A stretch of DNA of 64,000 nt from Parietaria judaica (GCA_954871525.1 OX940865.1:10306606-10370605); one strand, 5' to 3'. Shown: positions 51,651 through 62,930, counted from the stretch's first letter. The notes: generated by a model from the sequence alone, not told the origin. Numbers and translations are program-made.

Positions 51651-53208
51651 TGGAAAAGAAACTTATTAAACTTTATTATAGGTAGAATGTTTTAGAAAAT
51701 ATTTTATTTGAAATAGTTACATGATGCAAACATGTTCTGGGTAAAACGTTAAATAAAACCCTTTAACTATTTCGTGATAATTTAACCGACTGTACACGTC
51801 GTTGCCGTCCTTAGTGGCATGGTCACTCTAGGGTGACTCGCGGTATCAACCGTGTAGTTTGGTTAAACTAAGTTTTAGTCATAAACTTAATAAATATCCA
51901 TAACAAGAACCACCAAGTTCTTTATGATTATTAACTATCACCATAGACGGTCAGGAAGCACCAACTTCCGTGCAAGCGTAAATTATTTTCGGTTCTCGGG
52001 ATCCTCTTGGAAACGTCGTCCTTAGGGAATGGTCACACTAGGGTGACTCGCGGTCCATTTCCAAGATTCCTCCGTCCCCATATTCTTTTGGAACTATCAC
52101 GTTGTCAAACCTTCCACAAGCACACCTTCCTTAGGGAATGGACACACTAGGGTGACTCGAGGCGGTGTGGTCAGCAGACCTTGTGTTAGTAATAATGGAG
52201 ACCTTTGATGTATTCTATACTTGCCATTGTTTTTAGGAGATAACATTTTCTTTCTTTTACTAAGTTATAAAAACTTAATATATAAACTATTAATGACACA
52301 TTAAAGGTTTATATTTTGGATTTATTTATTACGACACGTAATCAAATAAGCCCCTTTATTGTGTTCATTATTTTGTCGGTAGTGATAGATCAATTCGTAC
52401 GCTCTCCAGGTCGATGGGAGGGGTCCTAACCGGTCACCCAGAAGTGGATGGTGAACCGGCCCCACTTTTGATTCCCTCTTCCTTAGGCAAGATTGTACGA
52501 TTGAAATTTTTCCGACTCATAATAAACACATTTACATTTACTCTTTATTATTTATATCTATCCTAAATATGACATATTAATAATGATCCAAACATAGACA
52601 CTATGTTTAAGGGTTATGAAAATAGGTTATAATAAATTATATCTATAATGAATATAATTAATTATTTCTAGGGATCCGGGTCGGAATAAATTCCGACCCA
52701 TAATTAAAAATTATGTACGTGGGCCCTCCGGGCCTAAGCCCGGGCCCACGTCCCTAGGAGAAGCCACGCCCAACCAGCCGAAGAGGCCAGGGCAGCGCCC
52801 ACCTCGCGCTGGGCCCGCAGGCCCATTTCGCTGCCAGGCAGCGTGGGCCGCAGGCCAGAGCGCGAGGCCCAGGCGCTGCGCGCCAGGGCAACCCGCAAGG
52901 GTCTCGCCCTGGGCCTCGCCCTGGCGTGGGCTTCGCTACGGGCCTGGCCCGTGGCGACTAGGGTTTTGACCCTGGGGCTGCAGCGGCAGTCCCTGGTCAA
53001 CCCTTGCCGCGGCCTGGGCTGCGCCTAGCAGCCCGCCCATTTTTCCGGTCCGATTCTTTCGGGTCGGGAATTAATTAAATTAATATTAAAATATCTAGAA
53101 ATAAATTTCAATTTCAATTATTAATTTATTCATCAAATAATTTGTTTTTTAAACCCATTAATTAAATTACGTAATTATTTATCCTTGAACTATGGCTCTG
53201 ATACCAAT
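51651..53208 (-). other. 5' leader of Copia internal copy 2, with PBS
   Basis: It mirrors 44354-45911: PBS at 53193-53206, three GGTCAC...GTGAC-type leader repeats near 51810, 52020 and 52129, and the GC-rich block near 52719-53035. Confidence 0.88.
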
Positions 53209-53987
53209 TGTTGGAAATCACGTCTCGGATTCCATATAATTATCTCGATTTATACCTCCGATCCGTCCGGGTAACATTTAAAAAATTATTTTAAAGCGGA
53301 AAAACTTGTTATCCGTATAACGGTCCGAATATCGGATAATAACCATATCCCAAGATCTGATAAATATTATGCAATTTAGTATTCATAACTCATTATTAAT
53401 AAACTAGTCATAATAGGAAATAAATAGAAAGCAGTAAATGTTTGCATTTATTAACCCAATGCATAAGGCCGTACCTCTTTTGACGATTTCCGGCTGCGCG
53501 CTCTGAATCGGGCAGGGCTCCACCGGTGCTGAGGGAATCTCCCGTGATCTTCTGGGATATTCTCCTAGAATCCTAATACCGAAGCGTGGGCTTCGCCGGC
53601 AGGACTCCGTCGCAAAACTTTAACTGATGGTTCTTTTTAAGCTTCCGGAGAAATAGTCTCCTAAACCGAACCAGAAGAAAGAGATCAGAGAGAAAATTCG
53701 CAGACCCTGAGGAAGAGGGAGAGTTCGAATTTTTCTGTGGGGAAAGGTGTGAAAAATGTGTAGAATAAGCCTCCTATTTATAGGCTCAAAACTGTAACCG
53801 AATTGGAGATATTCCCTCCCTAAATTCGAATTTCATTAATTAAATATAATTAATTATCTTAATCCAATGGTCCAGATTTAATCTCATCTAAATCCAATGG
53901 ATATAATTAATTAGGGATTTAATTAAATAAGAAAGATTTAGATAAATCAAAAATCCAATCTTATCTTCTTATCATCATAAAATTCGA

Positions 53988-54027
<40 letters not shown>

Positions 54028-55953
54028 CGAATCATTATTATCTAGATCCAACGGTTGAGATGATTCTTAAAACCGATCTAATGGATCAAATAAGTTTAGG
54101 ATAAATAGATTTATTAAAAACATTTTTTTGAATTTATCCTTAAACATAATTCGAATATATATATATATATAATTAATCAATTTTCAATCCGACGGTAAAG
54201 ATTAAATCTTAGACCGATCTAACGGATATAATTAATTAATCAAATTCGAAAAATAGAACTTGGTCACCAAGTCATTAACTTCGAATTTATCAATATCCTA
54301 ATCCAACAGTTGATACTAAATCATAACCGATCCAATGGATAATATTGATTTTAGGGATTTGCCAAAATACCAAAACATTTGGTACTTATGCCGCAAATAT
54401 AGAAATTCCAAATCATGCCATTCGAATGTTAACTAGGGTTTCATATAACAAACCCTAATTCGAATTTACACATATTAATATATATAAATATATATTTTCA
54501 TTTATTAATATAAATCTATTAATTATTAATTAATTATTAATAAGTTATTAATAATTAAATCCAAATAATTAAATTATATTAATAAATCCTGATCTCAATA
54601 TCACACATAAAAATGTCACGGTGCCACACCATCATTTAAATTCGTGACATGTGATTTAATTTCAAAGTTTATCGAACCGATCACAAACTTAGAAAATCCA
54701 TAAATCACTTACCGTAAGTCGAAATGACTTGGTTCAAAAAGCAAAGCTGCTTAGAATTTAATTTCCAACAACATGGTGCTGATAGAAAATCTAAATTCTA
54801 ACTTTCCTTTTGTCAGTTAATTTCGTGTACCAAAATATGATACTTTTGCCACGCCAACGATAAAACTATCTGATGTCTGACATAGACCTTTCAATTTTAT
54901 AAGTCAAGCCAAATAATTAAACATTATCCAGAATGTATTTTAATCTCGTACGTATCATCCGTTACGGAGCTATCCTGGGGACCATGGACCCGTATCACTT
55001 AAGCTCCAACGAACTGCTAGTTGTTCGTCAAACCTCGAAGTGATTCCACTATAGACCCGAGGCTGCACTCTTTAGTGATACGGTATATATTATTCCCTTT
55101 ATAATAGCAGGGTGTCCATTGATACAATCAAATTCGGGTTATTGATCATTCACTTGATGATTCATAAATGAGCAGGCGGTTTTTACCGTTATGCCCCTCA
55201 TTGTATTTTCATCCTTGACTCAATCAGTAATATCATGAGTAACCCACTTATGGTTCGATTCATAAGTTGCGCATGGGTATCTCTCACTTCTCACCACCGA
55301 CAATCAAGGGAATCATCATCACTCTAAAGAGAGCTGTGTGATGCCCATGTCTATGACCAAGCTACCCTTACTGCTGACTTTCATGTTCCCAAAATAATAG
55401 TGTTGGGAACAGCGGTAATATTTTGTATTCTTTAACGGTTAAATCAAAGAACAATCAAGTCAACAGCTTGGACTCAAGATCACTCAGGACTTAGATCGAA
55501 TATCCATTTGATCATCTACTAGTGACTCAACTCCAAGTTATCAGTGACGGTCTTATATGATAACTTCCGGAGTTTAAGTCAGGTCCAGTCCAGTATGGAG
55601 ACACTTCATACTTAATGCACTTCTAGTGAGTGTGACACACACAAAATCCAGAATAAGATTATCACTTAGTCACATTAATGACCTTATACGATTAATGGGC
55701 TCCCACCCAGTTGATCAGGTCACGGACATTTTAAGTTCATTCATTATGATTATTAATTCTTCCTCACATTGACTCTGTTGTGATAATAATAACATAATTG
55801 CATCCTTCATGAACTAAGGAATCAAACATTCTATTTTACTCTACCAGAAACTATAATAAGATTATCATAATAAGCATCATCTTTATTCAACGACTTGTCA
55901 TAATCTTTTACAAAGGGATAAAATATCTTGTTTAAGGACACACATGTCCAACA
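53209..55953 (-). repeat. LTR 3 (right; 5' LTR of the array in the minus-strand sense)
   Basis: Same ends as LTRs 1 and 2, with a TATA box on the minus strand near 53771-53786. It would drive transcription leftward through the array. It carries private variants near its right end (GGAACAGCGGTAATATTTTG, AGTATGGAGACAC, TTTTAAGTTCATTC) that LTRs 1 and 2 lack. Confidence 0.95.
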
Positions 55954-55964
55954 ATAATAATGTT

Positions 55965-58377
55965 GAAATATTTTAAAAAGGTGTTGGGTTCTGACAAATC
56001 GGCTTCGTCGACGCGTGAAGAAAATAATAGCAATCCATCGAGTACTCCGATAGATCCTGGAAAAAGGCCTTAAATATTAAGCTATCATCCCAACGATCGA
56101 GACAGAATTCGAAGGATATATATGCAACAAGGTCCTTGTAAACCTCGTAAATTTCCATTCCCGTTATCAGATTTTGGAGAGAAAAGGAGGAGATTTAATA
56201 AAAAAGTGGTTCACAAAATACTCCAATTGGTTAGAGTATAGTGAAAAGGATGATGCTGCGTTTTGTTTGTGTTGCTATCTATTTAGACCATGTCATGGTA
56301 ATCAATCGGGTGGAGATTCTTTTGTTGGCACGGGATTTCAAAATTGGAGTTGTAGCAAGAAATTGCAAGAACATTTTGGAGGCTTTAATAGTGCGCACAA
56401 CAAGGCTTGGAGAGATTTTCAAGCTATGAATAATGTTAAACAAAACATTGAGCATATCGTCGCTAAGAAAAGCAGTGGTGATAATATGGATTATCGTACT
56501 CGCTTGAAGACTTCAGTGGGATGTGTTCGTTGGCTTCTACAACAAGGTCTTGCATTACGTGGTCATGATGAATCTGAAGAATCAAACAACCATGCTAACT
56601 TTCTATAGCTCTTGCGGTATACAGCTGAACAAAATCCTGCACTGAAAGTTGTTGCACTGGAAAATGCTAGTAAAAATCTCAAGCTAACATCGCCTGATAT
56701 ACAGAAGGAAATTGTGCATGCCGTGGCTAGTTTAACCGTCAAAGATACAACTAATGATCTCGGGGATTCATTGTTTTCTATTCTAGTTGAAGAATCACGT
56801 GACATTTCTACGAAGAAGCAAATGGCAGTTGTGTTGCGTTACGTGGATCGAAGAGGTCAAGTACTTGAACGGTTTGTCGGTATTGTACAATTTGCTAGCA
56901 CGACTGCTCTATCGCTTAAAAAGGCAATTGATGAATTACTTTCAAGACTTGGATTGAGCATATCAAGATTAAGGGGACAAGGTTACGATGGAGCTAGTAA
57001 TATGCAAGGTGCGATCAACGGTCTCAAAACTCTTATTCTTCAAGAAAATCCTTGTGCTTTTTATATTCATTGTTTTTCCCATCAACTTCAATTAGCACTT
57101 GAATATGTGGTCAAACATCATACTCGGTTGGATTCATTGTTTTGGGTGGTCAGTGAAGTTGTGAATACTATTAATGCGTCACCGAAGCGATCCGATGCAC
57201 TTCAAGACATACAAGATAACATGGTTAACCGAGAAGTCCAAAGTGGTGAGCGTGCAACCGGACGAGGTCAAAACCAAAAAACTTCTTTGATACACCATGG
57301 TGATACACGTTGGGGGTCTTATCATGTTACACTAATTAGATTGTTACTATGTTCTCTTCTACAGTTGGTGTCCTTCAGAAGATTATTGATGACCCATCAC
57401 CTATTGATCTAAAAGGTCAAATAAAGGTATTATTCTATTTGAGTATTTTTTTTATTTTTATATATTTGAACCTCCATTTTAATATTTTATTTGTTAACTG
57501 AAGGTATTGTCAAGGATGCTACAATCATATGAAGTTATATTCGGCATTCATTTGATCGTAGATATATTTGGGATTACCAACGACCTTTCAAAGGCATTGC
57601 AAAGGAAGGATCAAGATATTGTCAATGCTATAACTTTGGTGCGGATCTGTAAACACCGGTTGCAAATCATGCAAAAAAGTGGGTGGGAATCTCTTTTTGA
57701 CAGAGTTTCAAAATTTTGTCTAGAACATGAAATTAATGTTCCCGACATGGATGGTTTCTATACGGAAGATGGTAAATCACGACGCAAAGTTCCAAAAATC
57801 AATAATTTTGATTATTACCGATTCGATATCTTTACTTCTGTCATCGATATGCAGCTTCAAGAGTTAAATGGTCGGTTCAACGAGGTTAGTACATATTTGC
57901 TTCTTTGTGTCGCATGCATGTGTCCGGATAATTCATTTGATGCATTTGACAAAGAATAATTACTGAAATTCGCAAAGTATTATCCCGAAGATTTTTCTTC
58001 AGCCGACGTTATTGATCTTAACGATCAACTTGCCAACTACATATTTGATGTAACTTCGTCTGAAGAGTTTCAAGGTTTGAAAGGCATTGGAGCTCTTGCA
58101 AGTAAAATGGTCAAAACGGAAAAAAGTGTTACGTACTCATATGTGTATAAACTCATAACTTTGGCATTAATCTTGCATGTGGCTACTGCAATTGTGGAGA
58201 GAGTTTTTTCTGCTATGAACATCATCAAGACCCGATTACGGAATCGAATGGGCGATCAATGGATGAATGATTGTATGCCTGTATACGTTGAAAGAGATAT
58301 TTCTATCCATATTGACAAGGAGTCTATCATGCAGTACTTCCAAAAGATGAAATCGCGACGTCATATTTTGTATTAGG
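55965..58377 (+). pseudogene. hAT transposase of the TTF-finger/ZMYM1-like type
   Basis: The reading runs MLKYFKKVLGSDKSA..., DPGKRP, then a TAA (56070-56072), SYHPNDRDRIRRIYMQQGPC, a frameshift near 56180, the TTF-type finger region (WLEYSEKDDAAFCLCCYLF, SKKLQEHF), a TAG at 56606-56608, the DUF4371/RNase-H core (SILVEESRDISTKKQMAVVL, GQGYDGASNMQG, IHCFSHQLQLAL, HGDTRWGS), a frameshift near 57343, an apparent intron at 57427-57503, a TAA at 57957-57959 and the C-terminal dimerisation motif (IVERVFSAMNIIKTRLRNRM). Three stops and two frameshifts make it dead. The Copia array ends 11 bp before its ATG. Confidence 0.92.
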
Positions 58378-58477
58378 TAACACTATTGGTTATGATTTTT
58401 GTTTAAACACTATTTTAATATTATTGTGATTCGTGTTATTTATGCGAAAAAAAAACTTAACATTGTGCTACGGCTGA

Positions 58478-58498
58478 AATGACAGTCTAGCTACGCCA

Positions 58499-58500
<2 letters not shown>
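58478..58500 (+). other. Probable right terminus of the TTF-type hAT element
   Basis: GTCTAGCTACGCCACTG matches the right ends of CAGTGGCG-type hAT elements, about 100 bp after the transposase stop, and is followed directly by an (AT)n tract. The corresponding left end was not found. Confidence 0.55.

Positions 58501-58502
<2 letters not shown>

Positions 58503-58532
<30 letters not shown>
58503..58532. repeat. (AT)n microsatellite
   Basis: An uninterrupted TA run of about 30 bp. Confidence 0.95.
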
Positions 58533-58535
<3 letters not shown>

Positions 58536-58630
58536 GATCTTTGGATTTCACTCCTACTCCCATGGTGGCTCGAACTCAAGACCTCTAATGTCTTAAGTGA
58601 TGTACTTGTTACCACTAGACCAAGCACATC
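58533..58630 (-). mobile_element. tRNA-derived SINE-like sequence
   Basis: On the minus strand a Pol III A box TGGTCTAGTGGTAAC (58608-58622) is followed about 30 bp later by a B box GAGTTCGAGCC (58567-58577). That is the internal promoter spacing of a tRNA. No full tRNA fold is evident, so a SINE head fits better than a tRNA gene. It ends in the (AT)n tract. Confidence 0.55.
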
Positions 58631-58642
58631 TTGTCATCTATA

Positions 58643-58902
58643 TATTTTAATAACTGAAAAGAAATAAACAAAAAAAAAAGTTTAAAACTTAGAAAGAAAA
58701 ATAAACAAAAACTATTACTAGCACATGAGTTGAACTCAAGTCCTCTCTCTTGGGGAAAACACTTTTGCCAGTATTTTAATAACTGAAAAGAAATAAACAA
58801 AAAAAAAAAAGTTTAAAACTTAGAAAGAAAAATAAACAAAAACTATTACTAGCACATGAGTTGAACTCAAGTCCTCTCTCTTGGGGAAAACACTTTTGCC
58901 AG
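58643..58902 (-). repeat. 130-bp tandem duplication with degenerate A and B boxes
   Basis: Unit 1 (58643-58771) and unit 2 (58772-58902) are nearly identical and differ mainly in the length of an A run. Each, on the minus strand, carries ACTGGCAAAAGTG and GAGTTCAACTC, resembling weak Pol III A and B boxes. A short tandem of a SINE-type sequence is unusual. Confidence 0.8.
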
Positions 58903-59033
58903 TTGGGCTGAATGTTGTATGACTTCTTATATGGGCTCATAAAATATTATATGATATATAAAGTTTTTTTTTTTTTGCTCAAACACTATTATTTTAATAT
59001 TTTTCACGTTTTCAGGTGGTGCCCGAAGGTACA

Positions 59034-59216
59034 CTAGGCCTCACATAGCTCCGCCTTTGCACAAGATCTTCTCATAAACGTAATCATTATATATGGGGTT
59101 GGTGTACTTCGTGTCCTCGTACACAGGCTAGTCGAAGATGATCTCGCCATATTCCGCCACGTCATATGCGGACTCGTCGTACCTCGGCTCATCGTATATG
59201 ACATTTCGTACTCCAA
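59034..59216 (-). pseudogene. Acidic Tyr-rich peptide remnant, possibly retroelement
   Basis: On the minus strand a frame reads YDEPRYDESAYDVAEYGEII, then after a stop PVYEDTKYTNPIYNDYVYE. Such D/E/Y/P-rich linkers occur in plant retroelement polyproteins. The assignment is weak. Confidence 0.25.
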
Positions 59217-59248
59217 CTTTTCAAATAGAAGCCAACTATGATTCCCAG

Positions 59249-59568
59249 CAGGGGCGGAGCTAAGGGGGGCGGAGCGGGTGCGGCCGCCCCCACTTGGTCC
59301 GAGCTCGTTATTTTTTATTTTAATGTATTCATATTATTATATAAGTTTATATATAAATAATAAACATAGCATTTATAGACTAAATGTCACTAAAGTGTAG
59401 TGGAATCTTCTTGCTCTTCCAAGTTGTAGCCTTGAGTTCAATTCCCAACCTCTACATATTTTTAATTTTTTTTTAACAACAGTTTTTATGATTACAATTT
59501 TTTTTACAATTTGTTTTTGGTCTATTAATATTCGCCCCCTCTTGGTTAATGTTCTGGCTCCGCCCCTG
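59249..59568. mobile_element. hAT-type MITE (320 bp) containing tRNA-like boxes
   Basis: It starts CAGGGGCGGAGCTAAG and ends CTGGCTCCGCCCCTG, good inverted ends. The flanking 8-mers ATTCCCAG and ATTCATAG match at 6 of 8. Inside, on the plus strand, AAAGTGTAGTGGAATC (near 59392-59407) and GAGTTCAATTCC (59433-59444) look like Pol III A and B boxes with tRNA spacing. Confidence 0.75.
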
Positions 59569-59759
59569 ATTCATAGTGTTATAATATCTTTTCTCCACTA
59601 CTTTGAACATGCGGAGGTGTTGCACGCTGTTTGGGCCTTGCGAGTGCTGTTGAGTCTTTTCAGAGCTTGGTCATAATATGACGACTTAGAGGGCGTGTTG
59701 TGGCGTTAGTGAGATGAGTTGACTTGAGGTGTCGTAGGGTAATGTATGTTCGTTGTACG

Positions 59760-60010
59760 GATACTTGATCGAATAACTTTATTCGCTTATTGATTCGCAC
59801 ATGAATACTAGACTCGGGACTTCAAAATCGTATTCTCTCAAGAATTCGAATTTAGAAAAACATAAAAGTTCTATTTTTTTTATTTCATGCTAGACAAAAA
59901 ATAATAAACGAGTAAATGAAAGGCAAATAAATCAAAGATTACAACTTGGTATGGACTTTTTACGTTTAAATCTCGATGATATTCCGGTCCACGATTTAGG
60001 GTATCATGTA
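59760..60010 (+). repeat. Dispersed repeat, copy 2
   Basis: Ordered similarity to 36525-36905 (see there). It is shorter, with internal differences. Confidence 0.65.
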
Positions 60011-61572
60011 ATATGACAATGGTGTGATTGCAATTTGTTTGTCATGGAATTCTATTCATTCTTGCGCATGAAAATGTAACAGTATGGTGATGTAAGTTTT
60101 TATAATTTAGGGTAGGATAAATCCAATGTTTAATTTTGGTGGCAGAAGCATTGAACACTCGAGAGCAATGCTCTCTCCAATTAATGGGATTCCTTTTTCG
60201 ACATCCGAACATTACCTAAAACACGGTCATATTGCTTTATGAATATTAAATTAAATTTATAACGTTTTAAATTAATTGTAATTTATTATTAAAATTCATA
60301 GAGTTGGTTGAATATTAATTCTTTGTCTCCTTTCGGCATCAATAAATTGACAATTACCTCAAACCCATTCGACACACAATTGGAAAACCGTCTTCTGAAA
60401 ACTCTGTAGATACTATGAATTTGTTTCTCAGTTTTTCACTCCGCGAAATTCAATTTTCGTGCTTCCAAATGTTTCTTTGTCGCGAGTCTTTCAGTAGAGT
60501 AGTTCAACTAGGAGTTTCAGTTCTTCGGCGTATTTTAAAGTTATGTATATTCGCATCAGAAGTGCTACAGAGTTCGCAGTTGTCCCGAATTTCGTGAGTC
60601 TCTCTCCCTGCATTTATCAAATACAATGACTTTGAAACCTTTCAACACGTTATTTGAATTTTTTTTTTTCTAATTGAATATACAACATTTTTGTAATCAT
60701 TAAGAAAATGATATAATTGTCTCATTTCCTTTTAAATCACACAATTTTCTCTCTACCACGCACTTTATTCGCCGTCCCAGAGTTCAGTCTTTCTCCGTTG
60801 TCTCCGGCTCCTTCTTTGCCATCGTAAATTCTATTACGTAATCTGTTGGACCTTTAGCGCTCTTTTACATTTCGGGATATGAATAGTCTCGACGAAATAT
60901 CGATGATCTTCTTGTGGAACGTTGTATTTCTGGAAAATCTGATTTATGTTCTTTCCATCTTTTGTTGTAAATTCTGTTTGTATTTCCGGGAAATCTGCCA
61001 AGTGTAGAAACTAACTTGACCTTATAGTTGTTCGCGAAACCTAAAATGCCGGGGTAAAGTTCATCCGAAAATTATACGTAGAGATCAGTAACATTTGTTC
61101 GTCGTATTGGAATATAAAAAGCATTATTACAATAGTAAATCTCCAAAAATAAATTAAATCTATATCTAGTTACAATTTACTAGTCAAATACTTCATAGAC
61201 AAACCATACTAATGACAAGAAAATAATCATTCATAGTGAGTAAATAAATACAAACCAAATGTATATATGTTTCTATTCATCATATGTCATTTGGCTTTCA
61301 CGTACAATCACCTTGTAATTTCCTCTTCCAATTCCAATTGCACAAAAAAAAAAAAAAAACTTATAAACAAAATAAGTACAAAAATACACCTTAAAAAAAA
61401 AAAAAAAAACAGAAAACACCAAGTTAATCAAAACCCCAAACTTTTTATCTTTTATAAGAAGAAAAAAAAAACTCAATTCACATTTTTTCTTAGGTGAGTA
61501 ATTTTCAAGTGTTGTGTGTGCATTTTGTATTTGAACTAGTATGTATATTTGAATGTAGTTCAACTTCAAATA
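60011..61572. other. Intergenic sequence
   Basis: The left end (60025-60130) resembles 17150-17330. No gene is recognised. Stretches at 60400-60600 and 60740-60900 are less AT-rich and could be leader or decayed coding sequence, but no family match was seen. The 3' UTR of the minus-strand gene at 61573-62424 should be at the right end. Confidence 0.4.
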
Positions 61573-62424
61573 CTAGATTGAATTCACATTCTTTCTCAGA
61601 ATACTGTCTTTTCTTGAGGGCTCTATTGCATGGCACTCCCTGCATGCCGACACCAGCCACCGGAAGAGTCGCCGGCCAAACCGACGCGACCGCCTCACCA
61701 CTGCCCTCTTCTTCTTCTTATTCTTCTTCTTCTTCTTCGAACTAGCAAGTGCCGCCTCCGGCACCTCCGTCACCGCGTTCCTCCGCCGTGACGTATTGCG
61801 CCTCAGGTCTGGCACCGGCGTCATGAACTGCCACCTCCGAGATGAGCCGTAAACCTGAGCAGAAACCGCCTTACCGGCAGACGCCGACCCGGTGGAGGAC
61901 TTGCTTCCCTGCCTGCCGTACAGAAACATCCGTCTCTCGCAGCCGTCGGAGCCTGCGGCGCTTGTCCGCGCGCTGCTGCAGCTGCTGCTCCTGCTGCTAG
62001 TGCTGTTGCTACGGGAAGAGAGGAGCGAGTCCTTGCTCCCGACGCTGCTTGTCCGGCTCGGCGCCCCGCCGGTGCTCGCACCGGAGCTCGTTGCTGTCCC
62101 ACGCGCTGCCTTCGGCCTGTGCGGCGGCGCGTGGAACGGGAACGAGTGCGGGAGGAGCCGGCCATTGTAAAATAGGTGGTCGGCCGGGGAGCTCCGGTTG
62201 AAGTCGTCGCCGGCTCCACCGCCCGAAGGTGAGTCTGGCGTGAGGCACAGCCCGAATTCGAAGTCTTCCGACGAGGACGGAGAGAAAGAAGATAACGTGT
62301 CATCGATCGCAATCGGGGTGCCGGGGAACGAAAACGAGCCTCCCCCAGCTGCGTCACCGGCAGAGGAGCGTTGTTTACGGCAGGCCCTCGTCGGGGCGTC
62401 CGATTGATCAGTTATTGGATTCAT
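61573..62424 (-). CDS. Ser-rich plant protein with FEF/ADHLFYNGRLLP motif and basic tail
   Basis: A single-exon 283-residue frame starting MNPITDQSDAP at 62424. A conserved-looking block SSSEDFEFGLCLTPDSP is followed by SPADHLFYNGRLLPHSFPF, then long Ser/Arg/Gly-rich low-complexity sequence, WQFMTPVPDLRR, a run KKKKKNKKKK and an Arg-rich end. The 'FEF ... ADxLFxxGxLLP' pattern occurs in plant regulators such as DUF1645 proteins and BKI1/MAKR-type membrane-associated kinase regulators. Which of these it belongs to I cannot say. The basic tail could bind membranes or nucleic acids. The high GC and clean frame support a real gene. A TATA-like CTCTATATACAC lies about 90 bp upstream (near 62509-62520), next to (GT)n and (AT)n tracts. 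Confidence 0.72.
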   Translation of the reverse strand: MNPITDQSDAPTRACRKQRSSAGDAAGGGSFSFPGTPIAIDDTLSSFSPSSSEDFEFGLCLTPDSPSGGGAGDDFNRSSPADHLFYNGRLLPHSFPFHAPPHRPKAARGTATSSGASTGGAPSRTSSVGSKDSLLSSRSNSTSSRSSSCSSARTSAAGSDGCERRMFLYGRQGSKSSTGSASAGKAVSAQVYGSSRRWQFMTPVPDLRRNTSRRRNAVTEVPEAALASSKKKKKNKKKKRAVVRRSRRFGRRLFRWLVSACRECHAIEPSRKDSILRKNVNSI

Positions 62425-62463
62425 TTCTGAAATAGAGAATGTTGAGTATCAATGTGATTGTGA

Positions 62464-62469
<6 letters not shown>

Positions 62470-62512
<43 letters not shown>

Positions 62513-62515
62513 ATA
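62470..62515. repeat. (AT)n-(GT)n compound microsatellite upstream of the basic-tail gene
   Basis: An AT run followed by a GT run, about 50-90 bp before the minus-strand start codon. Length variation here could alter promoter spacing. Confidence 0.9.
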
Positions 62516-62662
62516 TAGAGTATGCTTATAATTTGAGAAACATGGCTTTGGTGGTGTAAATCATTAGAACACAAGGCTTTGACAACTCAACCTGAAGCTT
62601 ATAACTATTTTACTCTCAACAGATCAAAGGTAGTGATTGAGCTCTTAATGTTTGTAATTATT

Positions 62663-62663
<1 letters not shown>

Positions 62664-62721
<58 letters not shown>
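62664..62721. repeat. Long (AT)n tract
   Basis: More than 50 bp of near-pure AT after a short CA run. Likely to form cruciforms and to vary in length. Confidence 0.95.
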
Positions 62722-62725
<4 letters not shown>

Positions 62726-62930
62726 GGAGTACAAGTGACATGTTCTTCATATTTTAGTGTATTATTAATAAAATTAAAGAATGGATTGGGGAATGAGACT
62801 GGTGATCGGTCAAACTTTGTCCCCCACAACACAAGGAAAGACACTAGTGGGTCACTGCTGCTTCATCAAAGCAGATTCTTCAAGGTTTAGAGACTAATTA
62901 ATCCTTTTGTTTCTATGTGTATATGTTCTG

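Larger units (their letters stand above)
38613..55953 (-). mobile_element. Tandem Copia array: LTR-internal-LTR-internal-LTR
   Basis: Three near-identical LTRs of about 2.74 kb (38613-41354, 45912-48653, 53209-55953) alternate with two near-identical internal regions of about 4.56 kb (41355-45911, 48654-53208). All lie on the minus strand. Only the outer ends are flanked by a target duplication, ATAAT (38608-38612 and 55954-55958). This is the product of unequal recombination of one insertion, not two insertions. Both internal regions carry gag and an RT/RNase H remnant but lack protease and the integrase core. Confidence 0.95.

Noticed and set aside
58567..58622. A functional tRNA gene
   Set aside because: Pol III A and B boxes are present, but no cloverleaf with paired acceptor and anticodon stems could be drawn, so a SINE head is more likely.
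61267..61569. Lys-rich open frames with long A/T runs near 61.3-61.5 kb
   Set aside because: Low-complexity A runs give poly-Lys or poly-Phe on the two strands; no other coding signal.
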